Positions 9,004-21,754 are shown, counted from the first letter of the stretch. The stretch is 64,000 bases of DNA from Arachnopeziza araneosa (GCA_003988855.1 QYAI01000017.1:1-64000); one strand, 5' to 3'. Numbers and translations are program-made. Notes: generated from the sequence alone by a model not told the origin.

Positions 9004-10741
9004 TCACACCAACCGAACACTATCCATTGACCCAAATCCAGCAGCGACACCACCTTCTTCGCTCTTATCTCCTTTAGTCCTCAATAGATATCCCGCCTCC
9101 TCATTATGTAGCACATCTCCTGTTACATTATCCCATAAACACGTCCCATAAATACCAAGCTCGCAAATAACACCTCCTTTCTCAATCTTCCCGTTTCGAA
9201 GAATCATATTCTGCACTGGAGGCGGAGTGATGATTTCCATCAATATGAAGGACTTCCAGTGAGTTTCTGGGAGGGATTTGAGGAAAGGTGGGATTGCCGA
9301 ACGGTAGGTGTTGTTTCCACCACCTTCGCGCTGAGGCTTTAGGACATAGGATTTGCAACTAGAAGGGTCAAGAGCAAGTTTGCGGGCTTCAAGACCAGAT
9401 GGCGTGGTGTCGAGGGGATATATATTTGTAAATGTTTTTTCGAGGTCTGTTAGTGAAGACGGAGATGTTTTTAAAAACCGAGCAAGGATCGAGGACGCAT
9501 CAGCCGAAGTTGGTGTTGCAAGAACTTGTTGGACTTTCTTTGCTCCTGCTAATTGAGTGAGTATTGAGGGACATTTGATAGCGTTCGAACGCTCTATTTG
9601 AAACCGCGCAGTCCAGGAGGAGATATCTGGGTAGTCGGAGGGGCCATAACCTGCACGGAAGTACACAACAGCTACTTCAAAGACTTTTGAGGGGTTGCTG
9701 GGTAAATGATATAGAAGCCGGCGCTTACTATCTTGAGATATTGTCGTATGAGAATGGATTTTTGAGAATGGAAGTCGAAAAACAGGTATTGAAGGCAAAC
9801 CTTTCTGAACAGCATATTCGAGATGGCGTTGGTCAAATATATTTCGCTCTGGGGTTTGGACTAAAAAGATTATGCAGCACTTCTTACTTGACTCTCGAGA
9901 CACGTAAGTTTCAAAAGCGGTCCGAAGTCCCAGAGCAAGGCCGTCTGTGCATTCATTTTTTGGCAAATCAAGGGCCGCTGCATCACTCCCAGCCTCGAGC
10001 AAAGGATATGAAGTTTGAGAAAGATAACTTGAACGTCTTAGCTGTGTAAATAAAAGCACCGCTTCTGAGACGGCTCACCGGTGCAGGCTCGAGGTCTGGA
10101 AAGACAATCCGCCAAACGAAGAAGCGATTGTATTAAACTCGACCTGTTTGATGGTAGGCGCATCATCTAAGGTAGCTTGATGGACCATATAATCCGAGCG
10201 GAATAGGCCAAGAGATAGATTCTACATTATTCTTAGTAGATGCTGTGTGGGATGGCATATTTCAAACCTGAACGTAGCCCTCTTCCTTGACTTTTTTATG
10301 TACTTGCCATAACTCAGCAATGAAGTCATCGACTTCGAGGATTCTAGATGAAGTAAGCTGAGACAAAACCTAGAGATGCAATTTGACAAGAGGAAGTTTG
10401 GTAGGAGAAGGATGAAATTAGAAAATATCTTACTCTTGTACGATTTCTCCCAGAAATGATTCGTCTTGTGCTATAGATGCATACAAATTGTTGTAGGCCT
10501 TTTGTATCGACTTGGCTTGATCAAAGCAGACTTCTGGGAAGGGACTTGGAAATAAAGTGACAGGGGCCGTAGTTGCCAAAACTCCATCAGGGTCTGTCTC
10601 AGCGGATATGAACGCAGGTGGTGGCCTCACAGCCAGGCCATTGGCAATGGTCCAGTCCTTGATAGTTGCAGCTAGATTTTCAGATTCTGCCTCAGACAAG
10701 TCTGGAGGGTAGGAATTTTCGGAGGCTCTGCTGGGTGCCAT
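9004..10741 (-). CDS. gsh2: Glutathione synthetase (eukaryotic type)
   Basis: Four exons are proposed: 10741-10434, 10343-10268, 10221-10079 and 10036-9004, encoding about 519 residues, close to other fungal Gsh2. The enzyme joins gamma-glutamylcysteine and glycine using ATP, the second step of glutathione synthesis, as a cytosolic homodimer. Visible signatures: EILEVDDFIAELWQVH, the LSLGLFRSDYMVH segment, the substrate-site EFNTIASSFGG, the ATP-binding glycine loop KPQREGGGNNTY, LMEIITPPP, and the C-terminal GGVAAGFGSMDSVRLV alanine-rich loop. The acceptors at 10344 and 10037 were chosen because they restore family sequence; nearer AGs break the frame. The start is MAPSRASEN at 10741; an upstream in-frame extension exists but looks like 5' UTR. 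It is divergent from the Snf2 gene, and a CACGTG palindrome and a CRE-like site lie about 120-140 bp upstream of the ATG. Confidence 0.93.
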
Positions 10742-10870
10742 TTCGAAAACGACGTCCAATTCTAGCTCTGAAAGAGAGAGGATTAAATTTGAGAATTTTC
10801 GGAGTTCCTGTAGCAGTGGATATATAAACGGCAAAAGGACTAGATGATTCGGACACCAAACCTGACGTAA

Positions 10871-10878
10871 TCACGTGA
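10871..10878. promoter_or_regulatory. TCACGTGA palindrome (Cbf1/bHLH-type site)
   Basis: An eight-base palindrome with CACGTG core lies 130 bp upstream of the gsh2 ATG, directly next to TGACGTAA, an ATF/Yap-like half-site. In yeast, Cbf1 with Met4 acts through TCACGTG on sulphur genes. Its use here is inference. Confidence 0.5.
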
Positions 10879-10942
10879 GTTAAATGTCGTGCTTTGCAGA
10901 GCCTCTATGCAGAAGTGGGGGAGGAGGCCACAACTATGTCAC

Positions 10943-10958
10943 CTTAGCGCACGCTAAG
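10943..10958. promoter_or_regulatory. Perfect 7-bp inverted repeat CTTAGCG-CA-CGCTAAG
   Basis: The two 7-bp arms are exact reverse complements separated by two bases, typical of a dimeric transcription-factor site. It lies 202 bp upstream of gsh2 in the shared promoter. The binding factor is unknown. Confidence 0.4.
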
Positions 10959-11589
10959 ATAAGGCTCCCCTATCAGCCCAACGCGCCTGTCACAACCTCA
11001 CGCGCGTGCTCAAATTCGAAAGGATTTCAAAATCAATATTAACTTTCTTTAAGATCTTGAATTACTTGTGTTGTACACACGAGCCGCTTCTTTCGATCCT
11101 CCCAACAACTCGATCATTATCAATCTACGACTCCGGGCGGCTGGCTCAACTGACTTCTAAGCTGTGACTTGATCTTGATCTGTGTTCACCACCTCGGAGC
11201 CCTAAATGGTCTTCGTAGCGTCACGATTCGCATGCTATTCTTAACATGGAGTAACGCTTTGGCTTTGTTCTTACTTCAAACATAGAGCAGGTATGGATTC
11301 AAGAACATTTCAAGTCCTGTGGTCTTTCATCTCCCTTCGAAGATTGCGGCCTCTTGGCTACCCCTTCTTTGATACCAACTATTTTCACGGTTACGCATTC
11401 TACCTTATTTACTATTCCCTCGAGTCATATTTACCTCTTCCATCAGCATCACCATTACTACTATTGCATCCTGCTCGCCTTTGGGGTGCTATCTTTTCCA
11501 TGGCTAACTTTTGCATGGCAGGCAGAGCGAATTCTGTCATAGGCTGGCTGGACCAGATCCTATCGCCTTGCTCGGTCGCATCTCTCGAA

Positions 11590-14500
11590 ATGTCCTCAGA
11601 CACTGCTATCAGCGACCCGTGGGATTGGTCTGTGGATAGAGTGGTACAGGAACTATGCACCGAAAATCGATCATGGCAACCGCGATCCGCTTCGATGCCC
11701 ACTCCCGATGTTGTCTTGTTGGAAAAATCGCTAAGAGAGCAAGAAGTTACAGGAAGTGTCCTTCTAGTTGACGTTGACGATACTATACTCAGGGAGGACT
11801 TTGGGATCAAAGTTTTGGGCTGGAGAGTATTCGTAAGTTCCGCCATCGACCAAATCAGGCTTAAGAGCGCGAAATATTATGCCCACAAAAATACAAATCA
11901 ACCTGAGCCTGTTGCATCTGAGATCAGTCGCAGTCTAGTCGAATTGTTGCAACAATACACCCGATCAATTCCAGGCCCTGCATCCCAATTTGGACAGTCA
12001 CAGAACCTGCCATATCATATTCCACTCATTAACGGAGCTAGTGGTGAAGCTCCTTTAACAAGCGAGCCTGAAAACAAACGACAGAGACTTGACTCGCCCC
12101 TTCCAAACAGCGAAGATGTGGCCCGATTTGATGACGAGGCTGATCATCGATTTGTGGCGTCATCAAATAGCAATGAAATCCCGGCACATCTAGACACAGA
12201 ACCTCAATGCACTCGAGAAGTCAATAGCAAAAAGAGGAAAAGAATTGCGCCAACTCTCATCTCCTCCGAGATCGATCTTAACAGAGACCGAGACATTCCA
12301 TCAGCTGCCGACAATGTTAAGTCATATACGTCTGAGATATCTCTTGATAAAAAGGTTGATTATCACGAGCCAGGAGTATCTTTCGTTGGAGATGACGGTA
12401 GAAAGCGCATGATTCCTATGCTTCAGTCAGTGTTTGAGGAGAATCTTATGGGACATCAATTTATTGCAGATACACCTCCCGTATCTGGTTGTTCTTCGGG
12501 TGCGATTATTGAAGCCATAAATTCACCAAACCCAATCATCTCGAACGTTCCAGAAATCTCCTTATACCTAAGCCGAAAGAAAATGCCAGTTGATTCGGTC
12601 TTTTACGAAAAAGTTTCTGTTGGTCAAGAAATCCCTAATATACATGACAAGCGCGATTTTTCCATTACGAGCCCAAACTTTACGAAAGGCCGAAGACTTT
12701 ATGTTCATAGTCTCATGAAACATGTTTTACGAAAGCAACCTATTAGTTTTATTAGGAACAATGAGCAATACTCCGCCATCCTCCCTTACAGTACCAACCT
12801 GACGCCGAGATTTCAAAATCCATCATTTACCCTTTTTCACGCGGGTCCAGACAGACAAATCACAGCTCGAAGAGAGGAAGTGTCATCTTGGCAAGAAGTC
12901 GATCCGGAAGTGAAACCTTCTCAGGAAGACCATGATGGAGATGGTCGCTTAACAACCTTTAATGCAAGCGCTGAACTACTTGCCGGGCTGGGCTCATACG
13001 AAAACTGGGATCCTTCATCGCTTGAAAAATACAAATACGTTGAAGGTGGCGACGAGATCCTTCCTCTTTACGGGGAGTCTGATGATGAAAACGAGTTCGA
13101 TGGACTTCTCTGGGACGAAATTGAAAAGGAACAACAAGAGCGTGGGCAAAAGCTCGAACGAACTGAGAGCAAAATTAGTAAGCATCGAATTAGCGACGAC
13201 GAGGTTAACGAAGCTATTGATGAAGAGATCGCTAAGCTTGTGATGAAATGGAGAACTAAAGTTCTACCAAAGAGACAAGAAAAGGCCTGGAAGATCTGGA
13301 GGAAGTCTCGTCGTGACAAAAACAAGCGACAAGAAATCATTAAGGCTGAGGAACGTCGAAAGCACATTGAGAATCGGATTGCAAAACAGCGAGCTGAGAT
13401 TTTACTCGACGTCTGGACTAGTAAGCTTCAGGTACAGAAGCAAGCTCTTATCATGGAAGTAAGTGTCTTTGAGCAGCAAGACCTCACTTGGAGAATCTCT
13501 ATTCTGGAAACGAGAATCTCGCCAGAGAAAACGACATTAGCGCCTTCTATACTAAGCTCCAAGAAGACGGTTCCCTGCACTGAAGATGGGGAATCTGTTG
13601 GCAGCGAAGAAGATATTAGTTCTGATGATGGTTTGAACGATTTCATTGTCGAAGACGAGCTCATTCCAACTATCGAGGAAGAACAGTTTGAGCTCAATCT
13701 AGCAGACTCGGAGAACGACATGGAGATCGAAGATGCTGAAATGTCAGATGCTAGCATTTCCGAAGAGCGTGTCATAACCCCCTCAACTCCCGCTTACAAG
13801 AAACTGCCATCGTTCCAGATACCAGATGTTAACTTGGTACGCAGCAGCGACCGGTCTTTGTCCCAGGATATTAGAATACCACAAGTCAAAGATGAAGAAG
13901 TCATACCTAACCTTCCAAGGCCCTTGATGAGGTTTTCGGAAGTAATCGACTTAACCGCGTCTTCCCCTGAGAAATTAGCAACACCTACACCAGTACCAGA
14001 GCGATCATCAGCAGTGGAAGTAATCGACCTTGACACACCTATCCAGCCAAAGCAGAGCAGTTCTCAAGCTCAAGCTCATGTCGAAATTAACACAACATCC
14101 AGTAAGCCGAAGCAGAGTGATGGTCAAGCTGTCATTGACGTTGACACACCAGACAAATTTTCGGGAGAGAAACGAGTATCATTACATCTCATTAATCGCG
14201 ATAGTCCGTTCGGCAGGTGTTCAGTGGATCTCGACAATCTTCCACCTTTTTATGATCCAGCCGCAATTGCTAGATACAAGTATTCGGATTTTGAGAAGCT
14301 TTTGGATCCGGAACGTCTGCTAATCAAATTTTTTTATCAACTGCCACCCAAACAACGATCTTCAATATTTGCTGTCCTCTCAAAATTATCTGAGCATGAA
14401 CTTTGGAGAGACATGAAACAAGTCTTAGATGCAATGAGCAAAGATAGAAAGAACGTCGAAGGCATGAGTGAGAAAACTAACATCATCAATAGGACTTTTA

Positions 14501-17500
14501 TTCAAATGTTCCTGATGTATGTAAAGTGTGAAAATATACCTTCCATGAAACTATCGCAAGGTCAGTTGCAGGATGTCAACAAAAAGAAGAAAAACTTCTC
14601 TACCTTTTACAAACTCTGTTGTCGAATGAAAGGTTACTTTAATCATGCATTGGAATATGCTGATTCACCACCAAAATTGTATTTTAAATCCAAAACCGCC
14701 TCGAACATTATTGAAGATGATGAAGATGAGCAGCCTCGACTTCCGGGAAAACGTCTTTCAAGAGAACCTAGCACCAACGATGATGAAGATGTTTTCGAAG
14801 ACACACCCCGCAAAAAGCGGAAGAAGCTGGTTAAGGTGAACGTCGCAGCGCGCGAGCTCAGAGAGCAGGACAAGGAAAGACTTGCCAAACAAGAAGAGCG
14901 TCGAAAAAGGCTTCATATGAATATGGAAGCTTCTGGTCAAAGTTTTGACGAGAATCGCAGTCAAATCATCATCAATGATGCCGCAGTTGAGGGTCAGGGC
15001 TATATTTACATTCCTAAACATATTGGACAACGCATCAAAAAGCACCAAGTCGAAGGTGTCCGATTTTTATGGAGTCAAATTGTAACCACAATCGACGAAG
15101 ACAAGATGTCAGGCTGCCTACTCGCTCATACTATGGGATTGGGCAAGACAATGCAAACAATTACCTTGCTTGTTGCTATTGCGAAGGCAGCTGAGAGCAT
15201 TGATGAGACAATCGCCTCTCAAGTCCCTGAATGTCTTCGGGTTTCACGAACACTTGTCCTTTGTCCTGCTGGCCTGGTTGATAATTGGCTGGACGAGCTT
15301 CTGATCTGGGATCGGGATAGAGTTCTGGGAGACTTTCGAAAGGTCGACTCTCAAGGGTCCCGAGAAAATCGTGACACTGTTTCGTCATGGTATCATGGTG
15401 GTGGCATCCTTCTACTTAGCTATGAAAGGTTTCGCGCCTTTATCCACAACACTACTACAGCAAAGAAGAGTGCTCCTCTTACAGCCGAGCAACATGATCA
15501 AGTAAAGAAGCAGCTCCTTGAGGGGCCAAACATCATCGTCGCAGATGAAGCCCATAGGCTCAAAAACTCCAAGGCAAGCCTCACTCAAGCAGCCATGTTG
15601 TTTCGATCCAAGAGTCGCATTGCCTTGACTGGTTCCCCGTTGGCGAATAATGTCACAGAATATCACACTATGATAGATTGGGTCTCCCCAAACTACCTAG
15701 GTCCAAGTGATGAATTCCGTGCGACATACGTTAATCCTATTCAAGAGGGTCTTTGGGTCGATAGTCTTCCCTCTGAACGACGCAAGGCTCTTAAGATGCT
15801 GGGTGTTCTCAAAGAAGAACTCGCTCCAAAGGTTCATCGAGCTGATATGTCTGTCTTGAAAGATGACCTCCCTCCCAAGACTGAATTTGTGATCACTGTT
15901 CCTCTCACAGACATCCAGAAAAGAGCGTATTCCATTTACGTAAAATGCATGCTGGCAGGTAATTACCTCCATACCAAAGATGGTAATGTACAGACGGCCA
16001 CTCTTTGGAATTGGTTAGCTGTTTTATCCCTTCTTTGCAACCACCCGACATGTTTCTTGGCAAAGCTAAAGGAACGGGATCAAGATGCAAAAAAAGGAGC
16101 GAGGGAAGATGATGGTCCTACCCCGGATGAGATTAGTGAAGCTCCCGAGACTGATTTGAACGCCCCTCTGAACGAAGTTGATGGTTCTAGCAGTTTGATC
16201 AAACTGGAGACTGATCTTTTTGCAAATATTACGAATATGCAAGCTGTTAGCCTTTCATACAAGGCCGTTGTCCTTAGGCATATTCTAGACGCGGCTAAAG
16301 CGGTGGGCGATAAAACTCTTGTTTTCTCGCAATCTATTCCTACGCTGAACTTTCTCGAGAGTATGTGCAAAGAGCAAGGAAGAAAGTATACTAGGCTTGA
16401 TGGAAAGTCTGCTATGAACAAGAGGCAAACCATGACCAAAGATTTCAACAAGGGCCATTTCGAAGTTTTCCTGATATCTACCAATGCAGGTGGATTGGGT
16501 TTGAACCTTCCTGGGGCGAATCGCATTGTCATTTTCGATTTTAAATACAATCCAGTTCAGGAAGAGCAGGCAGTTGGGCGGAGTTATCGAATTGGACAGA
16601 AGAAGTCTACATTTGTCTATCGATTCATTGCTGGCGGAACTTTTGAAGAGCTGGTTCAGAACAAGACAGTAAGTAGCCTCGTTCTTCAATTCGGCCACTC
16701 CGTTTCTTTGATCAACGTGAGAGAAACCTGATAGTATTCATCTAACATATCCTAGGTTTTCAAGACCCAATTAGCTTCCAGGCTCGTCGATAAGAAAAGA
16801 CCAGTGGCCTGGGCGAAGAAAGACTTTAGTGCTTATCTGTTCGAGCCTAAAGATATTGAGCAAAAGGACCTCACTGAGTTCGAAGGCATGGACCCAGACG
16901 TCTTAGATAAAGTTCTGTCGAAGGGAATAATTCGTGCGATTGTTCAAACGGACACTTTTGCTCGTGACGATAATGAGGGACTTACCGCTGAGGAGGCTAG
17001 AGAAGTTAAACAACTGCTCAACGACGCAAAGATGAAACGAGAAAATCCGGCGAAATGGGCCCAGATCTTACAGAAGCGCCAACAGCCACCGAATCAGCAA
17101 CTACAGCATACTTCTCATCCTTCTCATCCCAGTGCCTCAAACATCCCTGAGGCTGCAAAATTGAACCAGAGCTCCGGAGGGACCAGGCCCCCACCTGGTA
17201 ATAGTTCAATGGCCCCTCAAACCACAGTTTCGAACCGAGCATCTGCATTGCTGAATTCATCAAATAAGCAGCAATCACCAGCCACCGATTTTTCTCCGGC
17301 TCAAAAAACAAACCACAGTTCCGGCGCAACGTCCCCGCCAGAAAAGGCGGTAATCCCTTCAACCCTTGGATCACATCAAAGAACTGAAGATATGAGGTCG
17401 TCGAGCAAACAGCAAACACCGCCTAGCAACGTCGCGCAGAAGACTGAATCAGACCAAAGACCTAGGGGCATCAAGTCGTCAAACAACCAGCCATCACCAG

Positions 17501-18874
17501 TTATCAGCGGGCCACATGTTCGTCGAAACTCTGTATCAAACCAACAATCTGGGTTGGTGAGACCGCTGAATACTCAACAAACAGCAACTGGTCCATCTTC
17601 TAAGCTAACTCAAGATGACCGTGACCTAAGTCCTGCAAAACTAGCTCTGAGAAAGGTTGGTTCAAAATTTCCTTCTGTTCAACATGTATGAGCACCTGAC
17701 TGATGCTATTCACAGTTCTATACACAGATCGTTTTCTCGTTGAAAAAAGCTTCAAATTTGTCTCGCAATAACCCTAATTATTCTGAAGATAATGCGAACA
17801 TCCGGACTATGACTGTGGCTAAAGATCTCCAGATTCAGTTCGACTTGCTACTAGGCCGAAGTACTGATACGGAGACTAAAAATAATCTTACCGCAGCTGC
17901 CTCTTCCATTCTCGAGAATGATCAAGCCAAGTGCCAAGCTCTATTATCCGGTCAATTGGCGGTGGATACCTTTGTTGCAGAGGTTGGGATGTCTCTTCTT
18001 CCAAAGACCTCCAACTCATCGACAAGACCTACTTCGGCAAATGATATCACTAAAGTAGGTATTTACTCTTTGCATTCTATTTCGTCGCCATTGAAATCAT
18101 CAAATCAAAGTCACGAAACTGGAAAGTCTCCAGGTGTGTCAAAGACAACTAATTCACCTCCAACCTCAGTGACACAACCAAGATCAGAGTTGGAGCGTTC
18201 GGCAACGAAGGCTCGCGGACTCGATTTGACATATCTATCGAGGCTTCCACAATCTCGCACTATGAATCGCAATGAACAAGGAAATACCAAGACAAGTGCG
18301 TCAGCTCGAGAAGTCTTAGCTGGCCAAGGCAAGGCACAATCGGAGAATGGTGGTGAGAAATTTCGGGCCTCTGCCAGAATTCCTCCTGCACCACGCTCTG
18401 CTGCGAGCGATAGTTTGCCAGCTACACTTGGCCCGTTGGAGAGACTCAGAAATTACGTTCGATCTGATGCGAATGCTAATCAAACTGGAATCATAGACAA
18501 GCATGTACCAAGCGATGGCCAGGAGGCCAAGCCATCACCCTCGACTAAGCTCTGACGCATCAACATCTCCTACGAGCCGAAGTAAAAATAAAGATGGTGA
18601 GACTCTCGCGAGACTTAACATGGCACGGCGCAAAAGGGGTGAATCCGAACATCCGATTACGAAGTTAATAAATGTAGATTCTCCTTCAGACCGGAATAGC
18701 AGTCAAGCATCAAGTATGTACTCACATAACAATAAACACAAATGATTTACTCACAACTTTCGAGATAGCATTCCATCTTGGGCTGCAAAGAACATCAAAG
18801 ACGCAAAATTAAGACCTCCGCATTCTCGACATTCTTCTCGTGGAACACCAGATTCTACCTCGAGGAAGGGATAG
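11590..18874 (+). CDS. SAM-domain Snf2-family ATPase, Rad54/ATRX/ARIP4-like
   Basis: A giant chromatin ATPase of about 2,300-2,400 residues. The main exon runs 11590-16668. Residues ~12-95 look like a SAM domain (WSVDRVVQELC ... LREQEVTGSVLLVDVDDTIL ... GWRVFVSSAIDQIR). A long acidic, disordered region with repeats of the EVIDLD/VIDLT type (SUMO-interaction-like) follows. The DEXH half has HTMGLGKTMQT (~1180) and DEAH (~1319); the second half has RLDGKSAMNKRQ, STNAGGLGLNL and QAVGRSYRIGQKK. Intron 16669-16755 (GT..AG) restores VQNKTVFKTQLASR; intron 17686-17727 joins VQH to IVFSLKK; intron 18714-18764 leads to the last exon 18765-18874. One more intron between ~18350 and 18550 is needed for a frame change and I could not fix it; otherwise the protein ends at 18555. 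The start at 11590 is just before the SAM domain; 11293 is possible. The family remodels nucleosomes or translocates on DNA. Confidence 0.85.
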
Positions 18875-19410
18875 TCTAGCACTACCCTTTTGTACATAAG
18901 GGCTTTCCTTTCAATTACCTTTTCTCTTCACTGCATCATCGCTTCTTAATATTGTTCGATTTGAAATGGATGAGCGGAAGACATGGCATAATTTTACTGG
19001 CATAGTGAGCGAGCGAGGCGTTAAGGATGGTCATGATCATAGCATGAGATACCCAAGATACCTAACTAGTATTGCTTTCATAGATGGGTGGAGAATATCA
19101 TTAGCATGTTATTGAATATTCTCTGTGCTATTCTATGCGTCCGCCTTAAAAATTAAGTTATGAATATTGAGGTAGGATTCGTCTTTAAATCGCGCTGGTA
19201 TATTTGCCTGCAGGTATCAAACTCACATCCTATCCTAAGTTCTCTCTTCCAACCCAGACTATCTAGCTCATTTCAGATTATGCTGGTGGCTGGGGTTGGT
19301 TGGGAGTAGACAAGTAGATGATAAAGTCTCGTGAATTGCAGTAGTATACATGAATATATAGACAAGCACGCTTAATTCTGCCCTGCGGCATTCAAGACCC
19401 AGCACTTCAT
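18875..19410. other. Intergenic between convergent genes
   Basis: 3' flanks of the Snf2 gene (+) and the fatty alcohol oxidase (-). AT-rich, with no coding signal. Confidence 0.6.
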
Positions 19411-21754
19411 CTAAATCTTTCCTTCCCCTTCTGTCTGGATGTCCACATCCACGCCTCTGGAGATCCAGTCCGAGATGGCCATGTTAGTAACCATTGGATT
19501 GACACCACTCGCGCTGGGAAACACGCTTGCATCAGCGACGTACAGACCCTCTGTTCCCCAAACCTTGCCTCGGGGGTCGACAACTCCGTCTTGTTCGCGG
19601 ACACTCATGCGGTTGCTGCCCATCTGATGGGCGCTGGCAAACTGGGCTGCGGGTGGTTTGTTGCCGGTTTTTTGGAGATCGCTGAGCCACGATTGGAATG
19701 ATGGGGAGGTGATGCCTTGGCCGGTAGAGGACGCAATGGATGCAGTTGTTCGGATGAAGGGTTTGAATCCGTTGATGCAGGGATGGATTTCGGTCGCTCC
19801 AGAAACGTAGAGGATTTTGCACAGGGCGAGAACACCTTCCATGATACGTGCCCGGTCGGCGGGAGAGTGTGTGTATGCGAATCTAGGCCTACCTGTGACG
19901 GCGTCTTGGTACACTCGTCCTGGAGTCTGGTCCCGACAAATGCTGATGTAGCCGTTGGTGTGGCGGTATTTGAGCATTTGGAGTTTAAAGTCAAGTCCGG
20001 AAGTCCAGGGCATGAGAGGCATGAAGAAGGAGGGAAGCATGCAGGTTGCTTCGAGTTTGATGCCGTGACCGTGGCCGTCAAGATTTTCGAAGGAAGTGCA
20101 AACTGAGGTTAAGATGCCGCCTTCCCATGGACGAACATCTTCGGGGAATACACCTGCTACAAGATTGACTGGATGTAGGTAGAGATTCTTTCCGATTTGA
20201 TGGTTCTGGATAATCAGTCGATATTCAGCATTGAGGAGTCAGTGACTTACGGTTAGGCCACTATTAATCAAGATAATCGGACTCCATAAGGAGCCACATG
20301 AGATAATGACTTTCTTCGCTCTCACAACAACCTCCCTGACGACACGATCTGATATGGGGCCGTCTACTCCACCTTTATTGTTCCTTGAAGTCCATTTTCC
20401 TTTCACGCCAACCGCCTTCTTCGTTCCACTTGATTCATCGAAAATAACCCGATCAACCTCAAACCCTTCTACAAATTTCGCGCCCGCTTTTGCGGCATCT
20501 GGCAACCAAGAAATGACCGGCCCTTGCTTTTGAGCGGTCCCACAGCCCAGCGTGCAGTGACCGCAATAATGCTCATGCCCACCGGTGTTTTGCGGTACAG
20601 CTTTCGCATGATATCCGAGTTTCCTACTGCCTTCGAGCAGTACCTCGTTTCCATGATTGTGCCGTATGTGCTCGGCACTCACTCCCATCCTATTGCAAAC
20701 CCTATCTAAACAATTTTGAAACTCGGCCGACTCAAAGAAGGTCAATTCCCTATCCTGGGCCCATTCTTTCCTGACGAAATTCTGAGGCTGTAAACTCGCA
20801 GACCAATTTACAGTCCCACCGCCACCCCAGTTCTTTCCTGCAGTGATGGTCATAGATCCATCATCCGTAAGTTCGGTACCGCCATTCTCAAAGAGGTGGA
20901 TTGCACCTGATACCTCGTCCATTGGCAATTGATCTGGTGTAAAATAATAACTCTTGTCCACCACCAAAACCGTGTGTCCCGCTTCCGCCAAATTCTTCGC
21001 GCTCACCGCACCTCCACATCCCGATCCCACAATCACAACATCCATCTCTATGATCTCCGGCTCGGAAGAGGCGGGGAATTGTAGGAAATCGTACTCGTGA
21101 TGAATCCCCGGTTTATAGTCATCTGGAACGGCAGGATATCCAGACAGTTTTGGAAAGGTGAGAGAAGTTTTGATCCATATAGACTTGGCTACTTTCGTGG
21201 AAGTAGCGTGGATCGCGTTTAGGGGAGGAAGGTAGGAGGTGCTCCAGTTTTGAATGATGGTCTGGCGGATGTGAAGAGGTTGTTCGTGGATTGGAGTTTG
21301 GTAGCCCGTGAGCATTAGAGAACCTAGTCGAGTGCTGGAGACGTCACAATTAGTGGCAGTCTTGTCGAGAGCAGCATACTCACTTCAACGCAGACAGGAT
21401 GAAGCCAAGAGCTTTCTGCGAATCTGGTCTGGTGTAGGTTACCAAGGACCTTTCCAACAACGCCCTGAATTTTGGATTATCCGAAGGTCTCTCGCTCAGA
21501 TACTCTTCTAAGGCTTCAGTAGATGGCGCATTGACTACCGTCTTCTTCAAATCCTCGATTGTGGCATTGAATTCGGTCTCTCCAATATTTAACTGATGCC
21601 GCCCATCACTGGGTATGGTATCCTTCCGAATTGATGGTATGACAGTATTCAAGATGGACATTAACGTGGTCCAGTGAGCCTCTGTGAAGGGGTTATTCGT
21701 TGGATGATCTGGGAGGGGCACTGCCACCGGGGCAAGATTTGGGACTGCGGACAT
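19411..21754 (-). CDS. Long-chain fatty alcohol oxidase (GMC oxidoreductase family)
   Basis: Three exons are proposed: 21754-21384, 21334-20251 and 20205-19411, about 749 residues, the usual length for fungal fatty alcohol oxidases. The enzyme oxidises long-chain alcohols to aldehydes with FAD and O2, producing H2O2, usually in peroxisomes or microsomal membranes during alkane and fatty acid use. Signatures: the dinucleotide fold VVIVGSGCGGAVSAKNLAEAG with VVVDKS (~205-235), GKNWGGGGTVNWSASL, the cysteine-rich HEHYCGHCTLGCGTAQKQG, SCGSLWSPIIL, SAHQMGSNRM, and the GMC C-terminal block LYVADASVFPSASGVNPM. The first acceptor (after CTCCAG) was chosen because it yields TRLGSLMLTGY in frame; the nearer CTAG does not. 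Intron 20250-20206 is GTAAGT..CAG in phase 0. There is no obvious C-terminal SKL. It is convergent with the Snf2 gene. Confidence 0.92.

Larger units (their letters stand above)
10742..11589. promoter_or_regulatory. Shared divergent promoter region of gsh2 and the Snf2 gene
   Basis: About 850 bp separates the two start codons. It contains TGACGTAA (10863-10870), the palindrome TCACGTGA (10871-10878), a perfect 7-bp inverted repeat (10943-10958) and CT-rich DNA near 11090-11190. An in-frame ATG for the Snf2 ORF occurs as early as 11293, so part of this may be 5' UTR or coding. Confidence 0.6.

Noticed and set aside
11293..11589. Extra 99 N-terminal residues of the Snf2 protein
   Set aside because: The segment is hydrophobic and aromatic (YAFYLIYYSLESYLPLPS), unlike a nuclear protein start, and the SAM domain begins just after the ATG at 11590; kept only as an alternative.
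19605..20106. ORFs of 129 and 158 codons within the oxidase gene
   Set aside because: They are antisense or frame-shifted shadows of the fatty alcohol oxidase exon, whose GMC motifs fix the true frame.
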